This document shows, one piece after another, positions 51,985-61,400 of a DNA stretch of 64,000 bases. A program made the translations under genes and the position numbers. Below the pieces are notes generated by a model, which saw only the letters and a program-made list of their open reading frames with translations, did no database searches and was not told the DNA's origin. The first letter of the stretch is position 1. Each line of letters opens with the position of its first letter. Origin of the DNA: Pedobacter cryoconitis (GTDB lineage: Bacteria; Bacteroidota; Bacteroidia; Sphingobacteriales; Sphingobacteriaceae); the NCBI RefSeq assembly GCF_001590605.1, contig NZ_CP014504.1, positions 2,418,001 through 2,482,000 on the forward strand, written 5' to 3'.

Positions 51985-53598
51985 TTAAAAAAGATTACCC
52001 TTAGTACTCAATTCTTCCAGATCGAGCCTTCTTTCTTCTTCCCTGATAATGTCATCATCGTAATTCCTGTCATTTTTCAAAAGATGTAATTCATCCCGTT
52101 GAATATGAATCAGATCCAGCATAATTTCACGATAGACTTTCAATTCCTGTTTATCAATTTTACCCGTCCGGAAAGCTTCCAGGTTATTTCTTTTACCAGT
52201 CAGTGAGTTTTCCAGTTCAGTCTTAAAACTCGCCATCAGCTCGTTATGAATACATTGAAATTGGTAGGTTTTTTGTAACCTGATCAGTGACTTATCAATT
52301 AACCGCAGTTTGATTTGTGCACTTTGCTCCTGCTCTGGTATTTTATAAGTATTGACAGGTATTTTTAATATTTTGATCACATAAGGTAAAGATAATCCCT
52401 GAATAACCAAGGTAACCAGGATGACAACAAAAGTGATAAACAGGATTAAGTTCCGCAGTGGAAATGGTGTTTGACTATTGAGCATCAATGGTATAGAAAG
52501 TGCAGCTGCCAGGGAGACCACACCACGCATGCCTGCCCAGACGATAACAACCGAAGAATGCCAGGTCATGCCCTGGTAACGGATCCTTGTTTTCTTATTC
52601 ACTAACCGGGTAAACCTGCTGGTTGAAAATAGCCAGAAAAACCTGACAAATAAAGCGAGTATACTGATTCCGACTCCATAAAATATTGCTGTTTTCAGTG
52701 GATATTCTGAACCCAGGCCTGCAACAATATCCGGTAAGGCCAGACCGATTAAAATAAACACCACTCCATTCATCATAAAAGTGATTGCAGACCAGACAGA
52801 GTTGACTTTAAGTCTGGAATTCGGTGTTAGAATCACATGTGACTGGCTGCATAAAAATAATCCTCCGGATACAACTGCCATCACACCAGAAACTTTGAAA
52901 TGCTCGGCTACGATATACATGAAATAGGGAGTAAGTAAGGTCAAAGCAGTATCGATGTTTTCGTTGGTTGGCAGCCAGCGGTGAAGTGCATAAAATATAC
53001 AGCCTATGGCCAGGCCGGTTAAAATTCCAAACCCGGCAACGACAACAAAGTTCAATGCCGCATCCTGAAGTACAAAATTTCCAGTAACTACTGCAGCAAG
53101 TGCAAATTTGAAGACAATTAAACTGGATGCATCATTGACCAGGCTCTCGCCCTCTAATAAAGAATTGATGGTTTTAGGAATTTTAATCCCCTTTAAAACA
53201 GAGGAAGCTGCTATAGCATCTGGTGGTGAGATTATTCCGCCCAGTAAAAAACCAAGCGCCAAAGTGAAACCCGGAATAAAAGCGACAGCAGCATAAGCAA
53301 CTGCGACAGAGGTAATCAGCACCAAGCCTACGGCCATTAAGAAGATTGCACCCCGATATTCCCGGAAATCTTTCCAGGAAGTAGTCCAAGCAGCTTCATA
53401 TAACAAGGGAGGCAGAAAAAGTAAAAAGATGATATCCGGATCAACTGTAAGATGTGGGATTCCAGGAATAAATCCTATAATTAAACCAGCCAGGACTAAA
53501 AATATAGGATAAGAGATTTTCAATTTATGACCAACCATTACCAGAATGGTTACCCCTAAAAGCAAAACAAGGATTAAAATAAGGTTTTCATGAAGCAT
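51985..53598 (-). CDS. CPA1-family Na+/H+ antiporter
   Basis: This 537-residue protein has about twelve transmembrane helices (1-410) with the CPA1 motifs FLLFLPPLLYEAAW, GGIISPPDAIAASSVL, LLEGESLVNDASSLIVFKFA and GMRGVVSLAAALSIPL. A cytoplasmic C-terminal tail of about 120 charged residues follows. It should exchange sodium or potassium for protons across the inner membrane and help regulate pH. The gene is convergent with the HD gene, and no partner gene is close. Confidence 0.93.
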   Translation of the reverse strand: MLHENLILILVLLLGVTILVMVGHKLKISYPIFLVLAGLIIGFIPGIPHLTVDPDIIFLLFLPPLLYEAAWTTSWKDFREYRGAIFLMAVGLVLITSVAVAYAAVAFIPGFTLALGFLLGGIISPPDAIAASSVLKGIKIPKTINSLLEGESLVNDASSLIVFKFALAAVVTGNFVLQDAALNFVVVAGFGILTGLAIGCIFYALHRWLPTNENIDTALTLLTPYFMYIVAEHFKVSGVMAVVSGGLFLCSQSHVILTPNSRLKVNSVWSAITFMMNGVVFILIGLALPDIVAGLGSEYPLKTAIFYGVGISILALFVRFFWLFSTSRFTRLVNKKTRIRYQGMTWHSSVVIVWAGMRGVVSLAAALSIPLMLNSQTPFPLRNLILFITFVVILVTLVIQGLSLPYVIKILKIPVNTYKIPEQEQSAQIKLRLIDKSLIRLQKTYQFQCIHNELMASFKTELENSLTGKRNNLEAFRTGKIDKQELKVYREIMLDLIHIQRDELHLLKNDRNYDDDIIREEERRLDLEELSTKGNLF

Positions 53599-53677
53599 CG
53601 TATCCCAGATTATATCTAAATATATATTATTCTGAGATAATCCTTATCAAAAAATGCGCGGTATCAAGGCTTCAGGT

Positions 53678-54373
53678 TTATAGTCCGTTGATATCAGTTG
53701 TCAATATTTCACTCATGTAATCAAAAAATGGACGCATATTTTTGAAAGTCTGTCCAGCCAGTTGTAAAAAATCTTCACTCAGCACCTCTTCATCCGAAAA
53801 CTTCCGGATCAGCAAAAATTGTTTGTAGCGTAAAAGGTCAATGGCCTCATCATTGGCATCAAAACCTTTGGGTGTCGTTTTGAGCCGCTCACCTTTTAAG
53901 GTTTCAAAGGTTGAGGTAAAGGATTGACTGCTTAAGATTTTCCTGAGCGGAGCAGCATCAAAAGAAATCTCTTGTCTGATTCGTTTCAGGTCTTCTGTGG
54001 ATGGCCCGAAGAAACCACCGGCAATATAACTGTTCCCTGATTCAAGATGGAAATGATATCCTCCTCTGCGGAATTTTCCTGCACGGCTGAAACTGCCGCT
54101 CCAATGTGTTTTATAAGGAGTTTTATCTTTGGAGAAGCGGGTATCTCTGTAAATACGGTATAAACTTTTTTTTCCGGAAGCGGTTTCAATAACATCGTGC
54201 GTATTGAGTTCTTGTAATAACGCATCTGCAAAATCTTCTAGCTGCGCCTGCTCTTTTTGAAATTCATCTTTATGTAAACTGAACCATTCTCTATCATTAT
54301 TTTGCCCTAACTTCTTTAAAAAATCAAAGTTTGAAGGATAAAGTTTTGGTTGTTTTAACGTAAGTTTTTCCAT
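53678..54373 (-). CDS. DUF2461 family protein
   Basis: The start at 54373 (MEKLTLKQPKLYPSNFDFLKKL) gives 231 residues; the frame extends 19 codons upstream from a TTG. SNFDFLKKLGQNNDREWFSLHKDEF, YRIYRDTRFSKDKTPYKTHWSG, YHFHLESGNSYIAGGFFGP and TTPKGFDANDEAIDLLRYKQFL are the full set of DUF2461/TIGR02453 signatures. The family is widespread, cytoplasmic and uncharacterised. Confidence 0.92.
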   Translation of the reverse strand: MEKLTLKQPKLYPSNFDFLKKLGQNNDREWFSLHKDEFQKEQAQLEDFADALLQELNTHDVIETASGKKSLYRIYRDTRFSKDKTPYKTHWSGSFSRAGKFRRGGYHFHLESGNSYIAGGFFGPSTEDLKRIRQEISFDAAPLRKILSSQSFTSTFETLKGERLKTTPKGFDANDEAIDLLRYKQFLLIRKFSDEEVLSEDFLQLAGQTFKNMRPFFDYMSEILTTDINGL

Positions 54374-54587
54374 TGGTATTGATTTCAATCTGAATAAACG
54401 GCTTATAAGCTGAGCAACTGGCTGGTACAAATATAAGCGGTGTCAGAAACTTAAACTCCATAATTAAGTAAATTTTACACCTCACCCCATAGCTGGATCC
54501 AGTATTTTTTTTAGGTTTACGCCATGGGTCAATGGAATACCCATTACCCCATTATTATATATACACACCGCTCACACAAAACACATT

Positions 54588-54923
54588 ATGAACAACCCTA
54601 TTTTTCACCATTTTTCGGATATAGAAACTAAAGAGCTATCACCTGGTTATTTATCAAAAATTATCCATACGGATAACAATACAATTAATTTTCTGGAGGT
54701 AAAAGCAGGAAGTGTTTCAGCAATGCACCAGCATATTAATCATCAATGCGTGTTCGTTATTGAAGGGCAGTTTGAATTGACTGTTAATGGGGTATCAAAA
54801 GTATTGGATACGGGTACTTTCGCTATTGTCCCACCAAATGTTATTCATGGAGGCAAGGCGATTACCGATTGTAAACTGATAGATATCTTTGATCCGGTAC
54901 GGGAAGATTTTAAATTGTTATAA
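54588..54923 (+). CDS. Small cupin-domain protein
   Basis: This 111-residue single-domain cupin has the first motif near AMHQHINHQCVFVIEGQFEL (metal ligands in HQH and the following H, E) and the second near GTFAIVPPNVIHGGKAIT. The fold binds a metal, but the substrate cannot be deduced. It is free-standing and faces the TPR gene on the other strand. Confidence 0.85.
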   Translation: MNNPIFHHFSDIETKELSPGYLSKIIHTDNNTINFLEVKAGSVSAMHQHINHQCVFVIEGQFELTVNGVSKVLDTGTFAIVPPNVIHGGKAITDCKLIDIFDPVREDFKLL

Positions 54924-54960
54924 TCCGTTTTGGTTGTAACAGCTGAAAACAGGTACCTGG

Positions 54961-55356
54961 CTAATATCCCTGAGGATCAAAATAGGCTGCTATAGTTAAT
55001 TCATCAGCCTGGAAAGCTTCAGCTTTTTTAAACCATAAATGAGCATCTGCCCTGGTCTGAGCTGAAATATTCAGCATTGCGATCGCTATATTCAGGTATA
55101 AATTGCGATCAGCCGAGCCAATCGATTCAGCCTTTTTCAAAAAGGTCATGGCTTCTTTATATTTTCCCTGGTCAACTTGTAAAGCACCCATATTGATCAG
55201 CACCGAAGTATTTTCAGGAAAATCTGCTATTAAAGTAGCTAAAACATCCCCGGCCTGTTTCAACTGTACCTTTTCATTTGGCCAGCCCCAAAGGTTACCG
55301 TTCAATTTCTTGATCAGCTTTAATCTTTCAACCAGAGAGTCAGCGGTATTTTCCAT
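54961..55356 (-). CDS. Small TPR-repeat protein
   Basis: The start at 55356 (MENTADSLVERLKLIKKLN) gives 131 residues. The frame extends 14 codons further upstream, into the NRPS terminator hairpin. Two TPR-like helical pairs are visible (about 45-110; FPENTSVLINMGALQVDQGKYKEAMTFLKKAE). No signal peptide is present. It follows the NRPS genes on the same strand, separated by a terminator, so it is probably transcribed independently. Confidence 0.7.
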   Translation of the reverse strand: MENTADSLVERLKLIKKLNGNLWGWPNEKVQLKQAGDVLATLIADFPENTSVLINMGALQVDQGKYKEAMTFLKKAESIGSADRNLYLNIAIAMLNISAQTRADAHLWFKKAEAFQADELTIAAYFDPQGY

Positions 55357-55374
55357 GCAAAGTAAGTTTATAAA

Positions 55375-55404
55375 ATCCGGTTGCAGAAAAAGCCACAACC
55401 GGAT
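55375..55404 (-). terminator. Intrinsic terminator of the NRPS genes
   Basis: ATCCGGTTG (55375-55383) and CAACCGGAT (55396-55404) form a perfect 9-bp stem with a 12-base loop. On the minus strand it is followed by TTTTATAAAC. It lies about 50 bp after the NRPS stop codon at 55457. Confidence 0.8.
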
Positions 55405-55456
55405 TATTGCAATATAACTGTTCCTTTGAGTTTAGCCAAAAGGACAGCAGCGTCTT

Positions 55457-58400
55457 TTACATATCAGTATAACAAATGATATGCGTTTTTAAACAAGCAG
55501 CTAACGCCAAGGCCTCTTTATTTTTCACCAGATTAAAATGATTTCCCGGAGCGGTATAAACAACCGTATTTGCGGCATGCTTTTCCCAGCCTAAACCGGA
55601 TTCATAACCTGTCCAATCTTCCTGTTCAGCTTTGACAACGACTGTTAAAGCTTTCACGTCACCATTGACCAGGTAATCCAATTGTACATTGGTAAATTGT
55701 AAATCGAGCAATCTCAAAATAAAAGCGACATCTTCATTTTTAAGTCCAGACTTATCAGTCAGGAAATCAGCTACAAATCCTTTCAGTTCCTGTTCAGGAA
55801 TTCCCGCCACAGCAGTTAAAAATTCAGCTGTCCACGCTGGATAAGGGGCCTTTATCAAATGATAATAACTGAGGATCTCCAATAACGCATTTCCCTGATC
55901 TTCAACAGGCTGAAGGTTTCGTTTTAAGACAGCTGCTGCATCTAAAATAGCCAGCAGATCTACTTGCTCTCCTTTACGTTCCAGTTGGAGCGCCATTTCA
56001 TAAACTACCTGTCCACCAAAAGAATGTCCGATGAACCGGTAAGGCCCTTCTGGTTGTACTGACTTGATCCATTCTATGTTCATTGCCGCAATTGCTTCTA
56101 TACTTTCCAAAGGCTTTTCACCTTTAAACAGCCCCATCATTTGCAAACCGTAAACCGCACCACTATCCGCTAATCCTTTAGCCAGTTCATCGTAACCATC
56201 GCAGATTCCATCTGAGCCCGGTATTATAAAAACAGGTTCATCCAAACGGCCGGAATTCAATAAGACAAGATGTTCGTTCCCTGTTTGATAAAACTGTCTT
56301 TGCAACATGCGGGATAGCGTATTGATGGTCGTATTGACCAGCAAGTCTTGCATTTGCACCTGATATCCTAACTTTCTGATTGGGTTCATTACCCGCATAG
56401 CCAATAAAGAATGGCCACCCAAATCAAAGAAATTATCATGGACACCTACAGGGGATACCTGAAGCAATTCTTCCCAGATAGCCACCAAATTAGCTTCCAG
56501 CTCATTTCTGGCAGGGACATAACGCTGACTTTGACGCATTAAGGCACCCGCCGATGGTAATGCTTTTTTATCCAGCTTGCCATGTGAGGTCAATGGCATT
56601 GCTTCCATTTCTACAAATACACGTGGCACCATATATTCAGGTAACTGGGTTTCCAGATAGGACACCAGATGATCCTTCGCAAAAGAACCTGCTGGAACTA
56701 CATAACAAACCAGCTGATTACTGCCCGACTCATCGGCACGGGTAAGCACCACAGATTGACTGACAAAATCGCTCTGTTGAACAGCATTCTCAATCTCCCC
56801 AAGTTCAATCCGGTACCCCCTTACTTTAACCTGATCGTCCATACGTCCGATAAACTCAATATTTCCATCAGGAAGCCACCTGCCGATATCACCTGTTTTA
56901 TACAAGCGGCCACCAGCTTTATTTCCAAAAGGATCAGCGACAAAACGTGCTGAAGTTAACTCCTGCTGGTTCAGATAGCCTCTGGCTACACAAGAACCAC
57001 CAATACAGATTTCTCCCGGTACGCCTGCGGGCAATAAATTCCCTGCAACATCCAGCAAATAAATCTGTACATTCTCCACTGGTTTGCCGATGGGCAGGTA
57101 ATCTGCTTCATTCCAACCTTTCTCAAATTTATAAGTAGTCGCAAATACCGTACACTCCGTTGGTCCGTAGGCGTTGTAAAAATCGAGCGAAGCATATTCC
57201 GTCCAGCTTTGTGCCAATGGAATTCCAGAGCGCTCTCCCCCGGCAGTAATATGCCTTAAACTTGATGGAACCTGATCTGCGGGTATATTCCTTAAAAATC
57301 CCGGTGTAGCCAGCATATAAGTAACCTTTTCTGCATTCATGACCGCTATAACAGCATCAGCATCCAGCTGTACCTCTTTTGAGATTAAAACCAGCCCGGC
57401 GCCATTCAGCAAGGCCATAAACAGCTGTTCAACAGCAGCATCAAAGGTGTAATTTGAAAACAACAAGACCCGGTCATTATTGGTAAGCGTCAGTTTTTTC
57501 TGCCAGCCGAAGACCATATTGTGAACACTTCTATGTTCTATCAGCACACCTTTTGGCTTTCCGGTGGAGCCCGAAGTATAGATGACATAGCATAAATGAT
57601 CAGACTGAAGCGCAGTTGAAACCGGTGCTGAAGATTCCTGATTGATTGTTCTCCAGTCCTGGTCCATAGCAACAATACATATATCTTCATGGAATAAAGC
57701 ACGGTGATGGGAACTGCTGACTACTAGCTGCGCCCCGGTATCGGCCAGCAAATAATTGATGCGTTCCTGAGGATATTCCGGATCTACCGGCACATAAGCA
57801 CCTCCTGCTTTCAAAATCCCCAGTATACCGATAATCATGTCCAGAGAACGCTCTATACAGATGGGCACCAGCATATCTTCCTTTACGCCCATCGAACGTA
57901 AATAATGTCCGAGTTGATTACTTTGCAGGTCAAGCGCGCTGTAAGTTAATTGCTGATCCTCATAAATCAGCGCAACCGCATCCGGGTGATGAGCCACCTG
58001 TAAGGCAAATAAATCTACTAAAGTCTGCTCAGTTGGATAAGCCACCTCCCCGGAATTGAAAGCTGATAACAAAGCTAGTTCCTTTGCCGGCAACACCTGA
58101 AAATCCGCAATACGCTGGCTATCATGATCAAGGTAAGCAGCGAGTACAGCATCAAAATAAACATGAATATCAGCTAGTGTTTTACCGCACTTAAGTTCTT
58201 TGCCCAACCGGTAATTTACAGCCATCACATTACCTGTAGTACTCACTGTACAGTCCAGATGTGTATTGGTGACTTCCGAACTTTCCAATTGCACAGAATC
58301 TGCTTCGGCCTGCAGATAATCCTGTTGCACAAACAAGCCTTCCAGACCATCCATCTGATCAAATACATGGAAATTAATATAGTTGAAAATCGTATCAAAG

Positions 58401-61400
58401 AAAGGATTACCGCTGGAAGCTTGCTCCCCAATCAATCTCGCAATTTCTGACAAAGGCACACGATCTCTTTCTTTCAATGAAATCAACTGTTGATCTATAC
58501 GTTCAAAATAAGCCTTCCAGGTGACTTGCTGACCGTCTCCAATGAAACGGAAAGGGATTGTATTTAAAAAACAACCTAACACTTTATCTCCATCTTCGGT
58601 AATTGGACGGCCATTGGTCACCACCCCTACTGTAACTTCCTGCTCCACAGTCAGCATACTCAGCATATACTGGTAAGCGCCAAGAAACACACCCTTTAAA
58701 CTCAGTCCATCTGCTTGGGTTTTAGCTTTTAGCCGATCCAGGTAAGTCACGTCGTAAACTTTTAAAAAGTTACCATCAATCACTGTATCCGTAAAAATAT
58801 CCAGGCGTTTATAATCGGATAAGGACTGTACCCAGAATTCGCGGTTCTCTTCATTGCGCTTCTCTGCTATACTTTCTATGACAAAATCACGATAACTTGC
58901 TTTCAACAACGGCAAATCTACCTCCACGCTGCTTTCCATTTGTGCTCCATAGAGGTTATTCAATTCTGTCGCAAAAGAAGCCACACTCCAGCCATCCAGC
59001 ATCGCATGATGGAACTGAAACAGCAGAATATGTTCTTTCAAAGTTTGGAACACATCCATCCGCCATAAGTTTCCCTGATGGACTTCAAAAGGGAGCTTCC
59101 GTTCTTCCGCTAAATAAGTGCCCAGGTAAGTACCAGGAGCTGCCTCTTCCAATACCCGGAGATCATGATATGCCACATGGATATCACCTTGTTTATAAAC
59201 CACTTGTATACCTTGTGTATGGAGATGAAGGTCAAACCTGGTCCGCAGGATCGAATGTTTGGAAATCAGTCTTTTCAAGGCTTGTTCAAAAACATCCCGG
59301 TCTAACTCCTTTGGTAATTTAAACGTGATCTGATCATGATATATAGCCAGTTCAGGATTTAACTGAGAGGTGTAGACCATGCCGCTTTGAATATCACTCA
59401 TCGGATAAATATCTTCAACTTCCAGTTCAGTATGCTGTTCAGTAAGCAGCTTTTCCAGTTGCGGAAGCAAATGTGAACGCAGGGCTTCCAGTTCGGCAAT
59501 AACTGCCGCATGAACCGGCTCTGCCTTTGGACTGTCAGCATGAACGGTATTCCCCAAATCAATTAAAGCAGCTAAACTGCTGACCGTTGAACATTCGTAC
59601 AGATCATATAAACGAATCGTATCATTGAATGCTTTACGCAATCTGCTGATGACCCCAATGGCAATGATAGAATCACCACCAAGCTTAAAGAAATCTTCAT
59701 GAATACCCAGCTCTTCAATACCCAGTGATAATGCCCAGATCTCTTTTACTGTTTGCTCAGTTTCAGTTAGCGGCTTATCAATTGCTTGCGCGGCTTCGGT
59801 TCTGATGAGCTGAACGCTATTTGCGTCTGGCAATGCTTTTTTATCCAGTTTACCATTAGCCGTTAGCGGGAAAGCTTCTAATTCCAGAAATAGATGCGGT
59901 ACCATATAATCCGGCAAACGTAATTCCAGCTCAGCGACCAGTGCATCCCGGTCAAAACTTTGTCCATTAGCTGTAATATAACTAACCAGACGTTTTTGGC
60001 CTGATTCATCGGCGGGTGCCAGTACTATACACTGGCTCACCAGCCCACTTTGCTGAATGGTATTTTCAATCTCTCCAAGTTCGATACGGTAACCACGGAT
60101 TTTCACCTGATCGTCCCTGCGGCCAATAAATTCAATATTTCCATCAGCAAGCCATCTTCCAAGATCACCTGTCCGATACAAACGGCCACAACTTATCTTT
60201 CCAAAAACATCCGGAATAAACCGTTCTGAAGTTAGCATTTCCTGATTCAGGTAACCCCGGGCAACGCCTGCCCCGCCTGCATAGATCTCTCCGGCCACAC
60301 CAATTGGCACTGGCTGTCCATAATTATCCAGCACATAAGCCTGCCGGTTTCTCAGCGGCCTGCCAATAGGGATATTACCTTCGTATTGACGGCCTGTTAA
60401 TTGATAGGTCAGGGAAAAAGTTGTATTTTCAGTAGGCCCATATCCATTGATTAAAATCTTATCCGGATAAAACTGGCGGAAACGGTTAACATGTGCGACC
60501 GATAGTTTTTCCCCGCCAACCATAATCGAGGATAGTCCTTCAAACAAATCTATATCTACATCAACCAACTGGTTAAACCAGCCCGAAGTAAACCACATCA
60601 CTGTGACCTTGTTGACTTGCAGTACCGTTTTCAATAAATTATTGTCCAGTAAGCTGCTGGCCGGACATAAGACCAGTCGTCCTCCGTTAAGCCACATCCC
60701 CCAATATTCAAATGTTGTGGCATCAAAAGAAGGTGAGCCTGCAGATAATAGCGCATCGCGGGAACTCAGTTTGATATAATTCGCACCAGAAATCAAGCTG
60801 ACCACATTGCGATGTTCAACCAAAACACCCTTAGGTTGCCCGGTCGAGCCAGAAGTATACATGACATAACATAAATGATCCGGACGAATAGCTGCAGGTA
60901 CAGCAGAAACCGGTTCCTGAGCAATGATCTCCCGCTCTCCGTCCAGAGAAATGATGCAGATCTCTTCATAACTATGCAACAATAAGCTGTTAGCCTCATT
61001 ACTCAAAACGATGTCGGCTTTGGTATCTGACAAAATATAGCTGATTCTTTCTTGCGGATATTCTGAATCAATGGGTACATAAGCGCCACCAGCTTTCAGA
61101 ATACCGAGTATGCCGATCATCATATCTACAGAACGCGGAATACAGATTGGAACTAGTGTATCTTCCCTGACCCCTGCGCTACGCAGGTAATGTCCAAGTT
61201 GATTACTCCGTTCATCGACCTCTTTGTAGGTTAACCGCTGATCCAGGTAAACCAGTGCAATCGCATCTGGAGTCTGACTCGCCTGTGCGGTAAATAAATC
61301 TACCAAAGTCTGGTCCTGGGGATAAGCTGATACTCTGGCATTGAAAGTATTTAAAAGCTCCTCTTCTTCTGATTTATGCAGTATCGGCAGCTGATCTATC

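Noticed and set aside
58897..59322. 141-codon plus-strand open frame inside the NRPS gene
   Set aside because: Lies antisense to an intact condensation domain; composition is that of a shadow frame.
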